NCBI RefSeq assembly: GCF_004664715.2
Contig: NC_051079.1
Location: forward strand, 63,614,527 to 63,678,526
Length of the DNA: 64,000 nt
Origin: Peromyscus leucopus
Taxonomy: Eukaryota > Chordata > Mammalia > Rodentia > Cricetidae
Direction of reading: 5' to 3'
Every line of letters starts with the position of its first letter. Within the stretch, counting starts at the first letter, position 1. The position numbers and the translations under genes are program-made. Below are positions 10,641 to 21,812 of this stretch, piece by piece. Below the pieces are notes generated by a model. The model was not told the DNA's origin. It ran no database searches and was given only the letters and a program-made list of their open reading frames with translations.

Positions 10641-10984
10641 AAAAAAAAAAATCTGCTTATTCAATGTGCATGAGTGTATGCATGCATTGTATATGCAGGA
10701 TGTGGAAGCCAGAGGAAGACATTGGGAATCCTACTTTATCATTCTCCACCTTATTTTCTGGAGACAGGATCTTTCAATGAACCCAGAACTTGTCATTTGG
10801 ACTTTTGGCTGTGCCGGCAGCCAGCAAGCCCTGGCAATCCTCCTACCTTTGCCCTCCCCACTGTGCCGGGGTTAGGGGTGCTTCCATGCCCATTTCTGGC
10901 TTTTACATAGGTGCTGGGCATCTAAACATGGATCCTCATGCTTACAGAGCAAGTGCTCTTCTTACCGGGCTGTCTCTCCAGCTC
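10641..10984 (-). repeat. Composite B2/B3-like SINE, antisense (second copy)
   Basis: Same order as 3531-3893: an A-tract, a GT/TG-rich lead-in, 'attctccaccttattttctg', a B1-like middle, then 'catgcttacagagcaagtgc' and 'gggctgtctctccagc', the complement of a B2-type tRNA-derived head. Confidence 0.75.
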
Positions 10985-11009
10985 TCTTCCTGTCTTTCTC
11001 ACAGTGTCT

Positions 11010-11092
11010 TTCTTATGTAGCTCAGACTGGCCTGAATCGCTACCTCTGCATCCCAAGTTCAAGGCTTACAGGTGGGAGTGGCCAGGCTGGCT
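11010..11092 (-). repeat. B1-like SINE fragment, antisense
   Basis: 'atgtagctcagactggcctg' and 'cccaagttcaaggcttacag' are diverged antisense B1/B4 body. Short and old. Confidence 0.55.
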
Positions 11093-11099
11093 GCCTCTC

Positions 11100-12640
11100 A
11101 CCTTCTTGATGGTACCGATTGAAATAAATATTTTAGAGTTTGAAGAGATCAACTATGTTTCTGGTGACAGGTGACTTGTATGTTTTAAATAAATGTTGCT
11201 GTGATCTTTCAGCAATGTCGTATTTTGTTAGTTTGGCTGCTTTAAGCTAGTCAACTGGCAGAATCCACACGCAACTTGTGTGCTTTCTGACGTTGACATC
11301 AGGACCTGGTGGCTTGATTTGCAGTTGACTTGCTCTCTGGTCAAGATGCAAATCTTAGAGGCTCCAGAGACCAGATGCTTCTGAGGCCTCTTTTCACTTG
11401 CTCATTCATCTTTCCAGCCAGAGGACTGAGCAACAGGTGCCTGGAGCATCCCCTACCCACCTCTGCATCAGAGAGCACTGAACGATCCCCATTGGCTGGG
11501 GTCTCTTCCTTCTTGCTCCATAATATCCATCTCTCTAGAAATACATCCAGGGGATGTTTTAAATTTTTCTGTATGGGCAACAGCTGCTGTTTTTGCAGGC
11601 TGTCATCTATTTGATTGTTACTTTTCCGACTTTATTTTTAAACAGTATAATGTGGAGTGCCGCAACACTGCTCACAGGACAGATGGAGAGCACATCCAAA
11701 CAGACTACAAAGCCACCCTAACGGAAGACACAGGGGTGGGAGAGGAAAGCCAGGCTGCCAGATTGCTGCAAGCAAGCGTCAGTAAATCACACATGAAATG
11801 GGGGAAGGAAGACCAAATAAGGAAGTGGCACAGGAAGTGATCCTTTTCAACCTCAAGTCTTAAAATGAGGTGGGTGAGCTAAGGTGGACAGGGACTCCAG
11901 AGCCGGCCAGGAACCAGAGCGTGGCCGAATGAGAATGAGAAGTGCTTGACCAAAGTCTGCTGGGGCAGTTGACACTTCTGCCTGGAGTTGGTGGAGATGT
12001 CCAGGAGCTTGTAAGTTAAACAAGCTACAAAGCCACCGCTCAGTAAGGCTCCACCCAGGCAAGGGGTCAGCAGAGATGTGTCTCTGCCCCTGTCTCTTGG
12101 GGAATAAGAAGTTGAGGTAACCGAGTCTGTACATCTCAGTTTTTTTAAAGGAAAATAAAATTCACGTCACCAGTTTCTTCTGCTGCAGTCCAAACTTGCT
12201 GCAAAGCAGGGACAGACCGCTGTGGTCCCCAGTGTCTGTCTGTGGTCGGGTCCCTATGGAGGCAGCTTAGCACCATGGCCCAGGGAACCCATTCTCACCT
12301 CCTTGCCACCTCAGAGTGAAGTTGCTGTAGAATTTGGGGAGCTGCCCCTTGGGCATTAGCCTTGTGATTAGAATTCTCTTCTGTTCCAAGACTCCTGAGC
12401 ACAAGGCAGGCCATGGAGGCCAGCTGTCAACCCTCATTAAAATCTGCCTGTGTGGTGTTTATCTATCCTGTCCCTAATTGTGACCCGGTCTCTCTTCATT
12501 ATACCCTCCAACATATACACCTTTTCGATAAAGTGTCCAAATCTTCAATGTTTAGCACGCTGAGTTTGTACATAGATTAACATTCTCAGAATCAAATTAT
12601 AACCATGTACTAAATCGGACTTGCCATTCCAGACAGCTCC
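11100..12640. other. Single-copy DNA, nothing assigned
   Basis: Mixed composition with no clear repeat. Overlapping frames of 60-94 codons on both strands lack domains. Two TGTGGTC (Runt-type) heptamers lie close together near 12220 and 12240, which alone is weak evidence of regulation. Confidence 0.5.
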
Positions 12641-14168
12641 TCTTGCCTCTTAGAAGTCAATCCTCTCTCCATAGTGACTATCCTGACTTCTTTACAAGAC
12701 AACAGCTTCTGTTTTGAACATGGTATAAGTGGGGTCCCATCATATTCATATTTCCCTGACAACACACCCCTGAGACATAGACACACTGTAGACCATGCTG
12801 GGGCTCACTCTTCTTACTACAGGATTCATGGTGTGTGACCATGACACATTTTTTTGGCCAGTTCTATTGTTGATGGACATTTGGGTCACATCTCACTCGA
12901 GACTCTTCTTCTAAAAGCTCCTGTGAAGACATTTACTGATGGTTTTCTTGTGTGTGTACATACATATCGTTCCTGTTGCTTCATACTTAGGTGTGGATTT
13001 GCTGGGCTGTATGTGACACAAGTCTCTATGGCTTCTATATGTGATGCCAAACACTCTTTGAAGTAGGTGTGTTGATTGACACTCTTCCTGGGGGTTGGAG
13101 TGTCCCAGGTGCTGCACACCCTCACCAGCCTGGATACTTCATTTTGCTTTTTTGGCCACAGTGTGCCATGTCACTGTGGCCCCGCTGTTTTGTGTCTGCA
13201 CAGTTGTGTGTTTATGCGGCACTCTGCTATCCTCTTTTGTGAAAAGCCTATTCAAACAGTCCCTGTTTTTAAATCAATGGCTGTTTATCATCTTTCTTGG
13301 TATATCTGGATGAGTTCTTTGCCATCAACATTTTCTCACTGCCTGACTTTCTTTTCTTTTCTTTTTTTTTTTATCTTGTCTTTTAATGAACAGACATTCT
13401 TAATTTAAATGAAGCCCAATTTATCAGTCTTTTTGCTGATAGCTAATGCTTTTTCTGGGCCGCTAAGGGACTTTCTCTCCCGTTCAAGGTCTTGGATATA
13501 TTCTCCAAGGTTTCTCTTACAGCTTTATTATCTTGTTTAGGCTTACATTCCATCTCAAATTAATTTTTCTTTAGCATAAAGTAGAGCTCAATGTTTAATG
13601 TAGATATCCAATTGGCTCAGCACTGTGCACTGCAAACCCATCCTTTCCTGCTGGAGTGTGGTGGAGCCTTCATTTTAAGTTACCATGAATGTGTCTATTT
13701 CTGTGTCTTCTTCCAGAGGTCCCTTGTCTGTCCCTGAGCCCATGTCCCTCTGCCCATTCTGTAGCTTTATGGCAGAAGTATTGTCATCTGGTCATGTCAG
13801 CTCTGTTCTTTGTTACCACCTTAGGTAACCTATGTCCTTTGAATTGTCATATAGTTTTAAAATCACTTGTCAGAACCTCCACACATGTGCAGACACATGC
13901 ACATGCACCCTGGCATAAATCTGGGGTTTTGATAAGCATTGCACTGAATCTACAGATCAGATTGGAGGAAATAGACATATTATCACCACTTTCAGCCTGT
14001 GAAATTATAATTCCATCATTTATTTAAGTCATTGATTTATCACGGTATTGTTTTGTATTTTTCAGTGAAAGCTGTGCCCATATTTCACTGGATTTATTGC
14101 TTGGGTGTTTACTAAGAGAATGTGATGAAAAGTGGCATTTTTTTTTCAGTTTTATCTTCCATGTGTTT
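12641..14168 (-). repeat. L1M fragment, antisense, 1.5 kb
   Basis: A long collinear reverse complement of old L1 3' UTR and ORF2 end: 'gttgatggacatttgggtca', 'aatttaaatgaagcccaatt', 'gcactgaatctacagatcag' and 'catttatttaagtcattgat'. Frames within it are shattered. It is the third antisense L1M piece in the first 14 kb and keeps the same orientation as the others. Confidence 0.9.
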
Positions 14169-14480
14169 GTCACTACTTGTATTAGTTATTATCCTTATTG
14201 CTATGACAAGATCCTTGACAAAGGCGTTACAGCCCATCATGGCGGGGAAGGCATGGTGGCCGGAATGTGTCACTCATGGTGACCAGAGCTCATAATGGCA
14301 GCTTGTCACATGACAGCAGTCAAGAAGCAGATAGCTCATCTGGCATCAGAGGTGAGCTATCCTTCAAGGTTGTACTTGGAAGCCTCTGTCAGCTAGGATC
14401 CGTGCTTCAAAGTTCCCATTCACAACCTTCCCAAATAGCATCATCAGCTGGGGACCAAACACACGAACCTGGGGATATGG
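14169..14480 (-). repeat. Rodent LTR-type dispersed repeat, antisense
   Basis: Begins 'gtattagttattatccttat' and 'gctatgacaagatcc', passes 'cccatcatggcggggaaggc' and ends 'catcatcagctggggaccaa'. This order is familiar from abundant rodent antisense repeats that I believe are MaLR-like LTRs. Subfamily not assigned. Confidence 0.6.
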
Positions 14481-14816
14481 CAGGAATGGGGTAAAGGTGT
14501 CCTGGGCGTAGACAGAGGTGCCAGCCTTTCTAAATCTTGCTCTCAGAGGGCTTGACAGTCCTCCATGGTCTGCTGAAGGATCATAGGCAGATGTAGTAAG
14601 GGTGGGTGGGGCCTGGCAACATAAAAGACCAAACAGGCATAGACTTTGGCAGACTTAGGGGCATTCTGCAGATCCCTATGGATGTGAGGTAGGGGTTACT
14701 CTATCCTTGAACTTCCTCCTCTGTCTTGAAATGTAGGTGCCAACCCCATGGAACTCCAGGTCATTGAATACCCTTGATCTTCTGGGGGCAGAAGCTGCAG
14801 GAGAGAGTGCTACTGG
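14481..14816. other. Single-copy DNA, nothing assigned
   Basis: No recognisable repeat or gene. Frames of 129 and 133 codons on opposite strands overlap here and in the next interval; both look accidental. Confidence 0.5.
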
Positions 14817-15270
14817 AGGAACCAGGTTCTGTTTTGGGTTCTTAGTCTCGTTGATAAGAGAATTTAGAAACAGACACCAGGGGAAGCTTGAGAACAATTT
14901 TATTAGAGTTTGGGACAGGGCAGGCAGGCTGGAAATCCCAACATCCTCCAGGAAAGAGAGAGAGGGAGAGAAAATCATGCCTTTTAAAAACAGACTGGAG
15001 GTCAGAAAAACAGTGAGAAAGCCCAGAGTCTCAGAGAAAGCATGTTTAGGCTTTTGGTCCGTATCTGAAAAAGACATAAAGAGAAGGCCACGGAAGGCTA
15101 TGTCTAGAGCTGGGCCACAGATCTGAGTTCAGAGGGTTCCAAGTCTATGACAAAGGATCGCACCAGCAACACATGCCTAGAGATAGAAATAGAATCAGTT
15201 TATGAAGAAAGGGAAAGTGAGGCACTCCGGAGGTGGAAGTGGGCTACTGAGACAGGGGAAATCCCTGAGA
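14817..15270 (-). repeat. Possible solo LTR, antisense
   Basis: Contains 'acaattttattagagtttgg', whose complement carries AATAAAATTG, a typical LTR polyadenylation context, followed by purine-rich DNA that resembles ERV LTRs read backwards. I do not see both termini or a target duplication, so this is tentative. Confidence 0.4.
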
Positions 15271-16980
15271 TGTAGAAGCCATTCACGCTCCACCGGCCGG
15301 CCCTTCTCAGGTTCGTACAGCCTGGACCTGGCGGGCACTTGCTCCATTCATTATATACAGCCCAGGTGAGGAGGCGCTCCAGTCTTTTCTGTCACTCGTT
15401 CATCCTGATGATTCCGTCTCAAGTCTCTACTCTGCTGCCACCAGAGGGTATCCAACAAGCCATGTTCCACGCTGACCAGGCAGTGCTGGTGTCAACTGTC
15501 CTCTGTCCCCTTCCAAGGCCTGTGCCTGGCAGGAACAGGGAGAGACGGAAGGAAGCAGTCAGTCACCAAGGGCTCCTGGAGGGACACACCCTCCACCACT
15601 GAGGGCCTGACAGGGGGTCTCACTGGCTCCAGTGCAGCTTAGCTCATCTGACACCTACTCCTCACTCAGCTCCTTTCTCTGCCCAAGCCAGGCAGGGTCT
15701 CCTGTTCTGCCTCTCTCACCTGCCATGTCCTGAATGGTCTCTCTGCCTCTAAACACTGCTCAGCCTTCTGGGTCTCAGCAGTCCACACTGCTGCAGAGGT
15801 GAGTCCCCTAGACTCCAGCACTGCCTACTTGTGTCTAAGTGGAGGGCAAAGTTTCCTCCTGCCCCCATTCCTGGGCACTTGCAGAGGGGCCCAATGCCCT
15901 AGTGAGGTAAGGAAGTGCCTCCCGCTCTCAGCTCTCCCCTGACCTGCTGTGTGTGAATCTTGGTGAACTTCTAGGAAGAACAGAAGAGGGTGCTAATGTG
16001 TTGTCACAGAAGGGGCGGGGCCCGGGGTTAGAGAACCACTTCTCATTTATGCTGTGGTTGTGTGTCTGCAGGTGTCATATTCAATTATTTGCCTTTTCAT
16101 GTATCTGGGATATTTCAGAACAACCTTTTTTTTTAAGGAAGTGGTGCTTAGGGCCACCTATGATGGTGGGGGGGGGGAGAAGCCTGGGAAAAGGCAGGCC
16201 GCCTGAGGGTATGTAAAAGGAGGGCAGGATTCTAGCAAGGAGATGGAAGGACGTATGTGGAAATCTGAATCCTGAGTCCCTGGGACTCCAGCGGCTTGCC
16301 AGAGCATGGTCAGGCCAGGCCAGAGCCAGGGTGTCATCATGGGCCTGGGCAACAGAACAACGTATCAGCTTTACAAGGCTGCAAGAGAATCCCCTCCTGT
16401 GTGGTTCGGCAGCTCCCCGAGTATCAACCCCCAGCTCTGGCTTTGATTCTAGACACTTCAAGTTTTTTCAGGGGGAGGGTGGGAATTCCCTTCATGAGAA
16501 TTGTTCTCACGCTCAAAGCCTAATTCAGGCATAGAAAAACCCCGAGTGCTCAAAGTCTGGCTTCTGAAGGATGGGGACATTATCTGTCCCTGGGAGCAGA
16601 GGACACTCACGGGGAAGTGTTCACTGCAATTGACCTACTGGAACAGCAATGCTTTTCTTGGCTCGAGTGAGACTTGGGGCGTTTGGATGCTTGTCTCCAA
16701 CCTGGCCTGGGAAGGAGCCTACGCCTGCCCAGGTGCCAAGCCCCCATCACGCATCGATGTACCCTGGGTCTGCTCTGGGCTTGCAGAGCTGAGTCCTGAT
16801 ACGTCCTGCTGTCCTCAGCCTCTTACCACTGCAGAGCCACACACGGATGCTGCTTCTCCCCCCAGCACCTGGCACCGTGTCTGCTGCCTTTCCAGACAAT
16901 GGGAGGGGACTTTCCCACAGAGGCCCCACCCACTTTCTGTGAAAGGGTTTTGCAATGTCCCTCAGGGTGCTCCAAATCCA
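15271..16980. other. Single-copy DNA, no gene recognised
   Basis: Includes a poly-G run near 16170. A 181-codon frame (16501-17046, plus strand) runs through it but ends in a proline stretch encoded by the C-rich repeat at 16984-17040 and shows no known domain. A CCACCAGAGGGTA motif at 15439-15451 is a weak CTCF-like match. Confidence 0.5.
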
Positions 16981-16983
16981 CCT

Positions 16984-17040
16984 GCTGCGCCGCCCCACCC
17001 CCACCCCCCCACTCCCACCCCCACCCCCACCCCACCCGCC
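16984..17040. repeat. C-rich (CCCCAC)n tract
   Basis: Nearly pure C with single A or T breaks. The complement has more than four runs of three or more G and could form G-quadruplexes. Confidence 0.9.
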
Positions 17041-17265
17041 AAGTAGCTGGGACCGTGGGCACATATCGCTGCACCTGACTTATGCCCCCACTTTCCTTGC
17101 TCCTGGACAGAATCTGGGCTCAGCTGAGACTAGATCCTGAGGCTTTGGATCATGCCTCTGCAGGGGCATGGCATGTCTACTGCTTATCTGACGGAGGTGG
17201 TTTTGCATACAATAATTCATTTCCTGCTGAAGGACACCTTTCTGCTGGGGGATTCACTGGGTCTC

Positions 17266-17450
17266 ATTTTCTTTCTTTCTTTTTCTTCTTCTCATATATT
17301 ACATCCAGACTGCAGTTTCCCCTCCCCCTTCAGTCTCCCCCCCGCCCCAGATCCACCCTCCCTCTGTCTTTCCTCAGGAACGAGCAGGCCTCCCAAGGAC
17401 ATCAACCAAACATGGCAGACACAATCAAATCACAGCTGGATGGGGTCTTG
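17266..17450 (-). repeat. Rodent L1 3' UTR fragment, antisense
   Basis: 'cagactgcagtttcccctcc' and 'gcaggcctcccaaggacatc' followed by 'aaccaaacatggcagacaca' are a known rodent (Lx-type) L1 3' UTR signature in reverse complement. The short frame starting at the ATG inside it is not a gene. Confidence 0.8.
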
Positions 17451-18084
17451 TTTTCTTTATGAGGAAAGGGTAGTAGCAGGCCAGGGATCAGCCAGCCTCA
17501 AGGACTGGATGGCACACCCAGGTGTGTGGGGTCAGATGTTCCATCTGTGTCCTGCTTGGGGAGGCACGTGGGCCAGGGTCGATTAGGTGTGCCTTCATCA
17601 TCTTGCTTGGGTATGGTTGCACACATAACAGCCACGCATGTCTCTCTTCATGGCTAGTTATGGAGTCTCTGACACAGGAACATGAAAGTGACCAGTCCAG
17701 GGATGTGACCCACCTCCGACCTGCTCACTCTGAGGGTTTCTTGGGAGACACTGCAGGTCCAGGGTGACCCTCTTTGCTGTGGATGAGTCCCTGATGACAG
17801 TACTTGGTTAGGTTGGTAGAAGTGTGGCTGTGGGCTGGTAGAAGTGTGGCTGTGGGCTTGCGGTGCCCGTGGTGCACGCTAGAAGGCTCTGCTGCCTCAC
17901 AGAAGGCAGTGTGAGTCCTGGGGAAAGGAGAGGCCTGTGGACTTCAAATGGGAAGTATGTCAAGAACTGGATGGCCAGTCAGAAATGGGCAGCATGACAT
18001 GTGATAAACGCTAACAAGAGCTACCCAAAGGCTCATGGAAGTCTTTAGCTTTAATGGAAGGAAGTGGTCATAGGCACTGATTTT
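17451..18084. other. Single-copy DNA with one small tandem duplication
   Basis: Nothing recognisable except a 22-bp unit starting 'tggtagaagtgtggctgtgg' present twice at 17814-17857. Confidence 0.6.
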
Positions 18085-18206
18085 TGGCTTTTTTTTTCCT
18101 TTTTATTTTTTTTTAAACAAAGTTTTTCAAAATATAGTCCAGGATTTGAACTTGAGATCCCCTTGCCAATCTCTGGGGCAGAGATTGCTGCGCTACCATG
18201 CCTGAC
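18085..18206 (-). repeat. SINE fragment (ID/B4-like), antisense
   Basis: A T-rich tract then 'ggatttgaacttgagatccc' and 'ttgctgcgctaccatgcctg', a diverged complement of an ID/B4-type tRNA-derived segment. Confidence 0.45.
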
Positions 18207-18216
18207 TGTGTTTCAT

Positions 18217-18220
<4 letters not shown>

Positions 18221-18261
<41 letters not shown>

Positions 18262-18410
18262 GATTTTTGAGACAGGGTTTCTCTGTGTAGTTTTGGTGCC
18301 TGTCCTGGATCTTGCACTGTAGATCAGGCTGGCCTCGAACTCACAGAGATCCGCCTGCCTCTGCCTCCCGAGTGCTGGGATTAAAGGCATGTGCCACCAC
18401 CGCCTGGCTC
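18221..18410 (-). repeat. B1 SINE, antisense, with long poly-T and target-site duplication
   Basis: About 40 T form the tail, followed by a clean complement of cricetid B1 ('gttttggtgcctgtcctgga', 'gtgctgggattaaaggcatg'). The flanks tgtgtttcattctt (18207-18220) and tgtgtctcattctt (18411-18424) differ at one base. The intact tail suggests a young insertion. Confidence 0.97.
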
Positions 18411-18424
18411 TGTGTCTCATTCTT

Positions 18425-19650
18425 AAACATGTTTGAAGGTCAAGGACCACCTGATAGTTAAAGAAACAAAAAAAGATGGGAGGCAGAGATGGAGGCAGGG
18501 AGGGAGGAGAAAGCGACGAACAGGTAAGTCACCACCCAGGGCGGGAGGAAAATATCCAAAGTGCAATGGGGGTCTCCCCAGAGATACCAGAAGATGACGT
18601 TGCTGTGAAATGAGACCAGAGGTCATAAAAGGGTTATTAAAGGACCGTGTACGGATGATAGGGGCATGCACACAGAATGGCAGACGTTCAAGTTGCCGGG
18701 GAAGGTTTGCGAGTTGGAACTGAAGGACTCTGTCAGAACGTGACAGTGCCGATGTGGAGTCAGGAAAAGGAAACTTGAGTAAAGGTCAGTGCAGTATGGC
18801 CAGCTGGAGGAGCCCTGTCCTGAAGAAGGAAGACACACATGCAAAGTATCAAAGACATTTTAGAAGAGGCCCTGGGCCTGGCTTCCAGACTGCCTGGGCA
18901 GACCTGCCATGAGGCACCTAGAAGACCAGAGGGCAGTGCCTTCAACCTGTCTGTCCTGCTCTGTCCTGACTGTTCACTTCCAAACCAAGGGACCAGGCAG
19001 AGAGTGGGAGAAGCAAGCCATTGCAGACAGAGTGTTCTCAGTGGGGTGCCCCCACCAGTCCCTCCTAAGGCTACACCGGAAAGATGAGTACTGGAAACAG
19101 GATGTGGTCATCAGACACGCTCACCTCCTCACCTCAGAGCCCATGACAAAGCCAGGTTTCAGGGCAAAAGGCCCTTCCAGTCACACATGGTGTGCAAGCT
19201 GCCTGCAAACCAGCATCCCAAGATGGCAGGAGGGCCCCGGATTCCATGGACACCAGGATAACCACTTGGCCTTCATGAGCAAAAGGAGATGGAGAGAGCA
19301 GTAGCGAGTATACACCATGGCAAGTGGGGCTCCTGTAGCCACTTTCTTTGTGGTGCTTGGGGGAACAGCACCAGAACCTGGTGTTCGGAGGTCTGCCGGA
19401 GAATTCCCTGGTGAAGGTGCCTGAGGCAAAGCAACGCTTAGACAAGATTGAGCCTTGAAGGATGGGAACAACAGATTGGACGACTCCAGAAAATCCCAAA
19501 GGAGCTGACTGATTCCCAAGGGATTTTACAGGCCTCGGGGCAGCTTCTGTAGGAATAGGTGCTTATAGAACCATTGTTAATGCTAGAGAAAATGTAAGTG
19601 TTCCAAGGAAGGAAACACTTCATGTGACTCGCCCACCAGCGGTACCTGCA
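18425..19650. other. Single-copy DNA, no gene recognised
   Basis: Moderate GC. Frames up to 131 codons overlap on both strands without domain signatures. Confidence 0.5.
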
Positions 19651-19943
19651 TGGGTGCATTGCTGTGAACATCAGTGGCTGATTTCATGAAAACAGGGGAA
19701 GATACAGAGTCAGGAACTATTTGATGGAGGCAGGATAGGGATAAAATGGAGAGAAGGCACACTGCCACGGTGGGACATGGAGGGTGAGACATCAGTGGGA
19801 CATCTCAGAAATGGAACCCACCATGTTGTGACCTGTACCGTGTCTCCTCTGTGGTTTAAACCCTGGCAATGGCAAATTTTTCTTGTCCAAGCTACTGTTG
19901 TGTGGTATTTTGTTATAGCATCCCTAGCTGACTAACACACTAT
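19651..19943 (+). repeat. MLT1-type MaLR LTR, 3' part
   Basis: The end 'tgtggtattttgttatagca' followed by 'tccctagctgactaacac' is the classic 3' terminus of old mammalian MaLR LTRs. The 5' boundary cannot be placed and is approximate. Confidence 0.6.
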
Positions 19944-20131
19944 GTTATGTAGAAATAGTCCAGCCAAGAGCACAAGAAGTAGCTAAAACAGTTAGGAGAG
20001 GTCACCTCTGGAATTGGGGCTCAGTGTAGGGAGAGCTAGAGGAAAGGCTACCTATTTTCATGATCAAGTTTTTGTTGCTTTCTATTTTTCAAAGCATTCA
20101 TATGCACTTGGATGTTAAAAACTAAGTCGCT

Positions 20132-20153
20132 AAAAAAAAAAAAAAAAAAAAAA
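20132..20153 (+). repeat. Poly-A tract
   Basis: A run of about 22 A. No SINE or processed-gene body is recognisable just upstream, so its origin is unclear. Confidence 0.85.
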
Positions 20154-21320
20154 ACGGGGGTAAGGGTGGGGAAGGCATTTTATTGACTTAGGTGGGTGAG
20201 AAATGCAAAGGCAGAATTATGAAGTCTTCAGTTCCTTTTTTCTGTGGCCTTTTCAGTGTGGTCCTCGGGGCTCCTGCTGATAACAAAAAGGCTGTCAGAG
20301 CTCCAGGCCTTGCAGGCCCCTCCCACATTATCAATGATGGCTTCTTCTCCAGAAGCCCCTAGAAAACATGTCTTTGAATCTCATGATAAACTTGAGATGA
20401 ACTGATTGGTTTAAGTTAACCATGACCCACCCCTGGCGCACATTGGCTACGAGGGCGTGAGGCAAAGTAACTGAGAAGGACATTACGATGATCTAACTGA
20501 GAGGAAAGGAGGAGAAATGGTCGGCGGCTTCAAACAGCAAGTCCACTGTGGACGTGTTCTGGTGAGCATTTCCCTCTCCCTGGAGCTGCGAGCTCCTGGC
20601 AACACTAGCTGGTTGGTGGGCTGGTTAGAAGGCATTTTGGCTGACTGTGTGACCCATGAGCTAAGGAGGGCTACTCATATGAAGAAAATGACTCTGTTGG
20701 GGGTGAGGAGGCATGGTATCCCACAGGATAAGGGATTTGGGAATCTGAAGAACTAAAAACCCCGGGGAGCCCCCAGCAGCATCTTAGGAGAAGTGTGGAT
20801 GCTGGACATAACCTGGACATCTAGACAGCAAGCCTGAAGGACTTGCAGATGGCTCACTGACCCCCTTCCTCCCACCTCTTTCTGAATATACCTGGAATGG
20901 CGTGAGTGGAGAGTCCTCTGGGAGAGATACCCACTGGTCAAGAGAGGACTGCATTGAGCTGTCATTTGTCACTGAAGCTATGGACTTCATTGGAAAGACC
21001 CTGGCAGACAGCTTCCTGGGGGTGGTTCTTCAGTGAGGCAGGGCTGGGCAGAGTGCACAGGGAGAGGGGGGGGTACCCTCTCAGCAAGCACAGATGGAGC
21101 TGGGAGGAGGATTACCCAGGTACAAGGAGGCCCCCGAGAATTAACCTTCATCTTGGCTGCAAAGAACCACCTTGCCAGATCTACCAGCATCCCCCACTCC
21201 CTGTGACTGATACCTCCAGCTGGAGGAGCACTCGGATCAGGCAGGCAGCTATCCAAAACTTGCCCACGTCTGCTCCCAGCAGCTGAGCCCAGGGCCTCCC
21301 TGGAACAGCTGGCCTGGCGC
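20154..21320. other. Single-copy DNA, nothing assigned
   Basis: No repeat or coding signature. Overlapping frames of 68-126 codons on both strands appear accidental. Confidence 0.5.
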
Positions 21321-21324
21321 CCAA

Positions 21325-21420
21325 ACCTGTTTATGCCAGTGAAACTTGCTATTGTAATTATGCAATTTAATTAAATAGTATACAAATCACTTAAATACTG
21401 CCGCAAAAGAAAAGAAAAGT
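21325..21420. other. Candidate conserved AT-rich element
   Basis: An AT-rich block with 'ctattgtaattatgcaattt' and 'aattaaatagtatacaaatc' stands inside GC-richer surroundings. Several TAAT/ATTA cores suit homeodomain binding and a POU-like ATGCAAT lies among them. No repeat family fits. Conservation is inferred from appearance only. Confidence 0.35.
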
Positions 21421-21480
21421 TGCTTCTGTGAAAACTGAATTGAAGCTTTGAAGAGAATGGAAAAAAAAACTGGTCATTTA

Positions 21481-21497
21481 AATATATATATATATAT
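21481..21497. repeat. Short (TA)n tract
   Basis: Eight TA units. Confidence 0.85.
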
Positions 21498-21569
21498 CGT
21501 TGAGTTAGAGGTAAAATAATGAAACCTTGGGGAGATGTTTAAAAAAAAATCTTAGACTTTTTACTCACA

Positions 21570-21812
21570 TTTTTTTGAGGGGGGGGGTTAGTTTCTGTTT
21601 TTCATGTGACTGGTTCTCATGTAGCCCAGGCTGGCCTCCACCTTTCTATGTAGCTGAGGGTGACTTTGAAGTTCTGATCCTCGTTGTACCGCCTGAGTGC
21701 TGGGATTACAGATGTGAAGTACCATGCTCAGTTTACCGGATGCTAAGGCTTGAAACCCGGCCCTCATGCAATGCTAGGCAGGTACTCCGCCAACCTAGCT
21801 TCACTCCAGCAC
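21570..21812 (-). repeat. B4 SINE, antisense
   Basis: The plus strand holds the complement of a B1-like part ('tagcccaggctggcctccac', 'gagtgctgggattacagatg') and then the complement of an ID-like part ('catgcaatgctaggcaggta', 'ctccgccaacctagc'). That is the expected antisense B4 order. A short poly-G expansion sits near the tail. Confidence 0.8.

Noticed and set aside
15439..15451. CCACCAGAGGGTA as a CTCF site
   Set aside because: A mismatch at a key C makes it weaker than the 48462 site; without binding data I do not call it.
16501..17046. 181-codon plus-strand frame
   Set aside because: Ends in a proline run from a C-rich repeat and overlaps minus-strand frames. No domain or splice support.
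17412..17462. Short frame beginning at an ATG after 'aaccaaac'
   Set aside because: It lies at the edge of a rodent L1 3' UTR fragment in antisense orientation.
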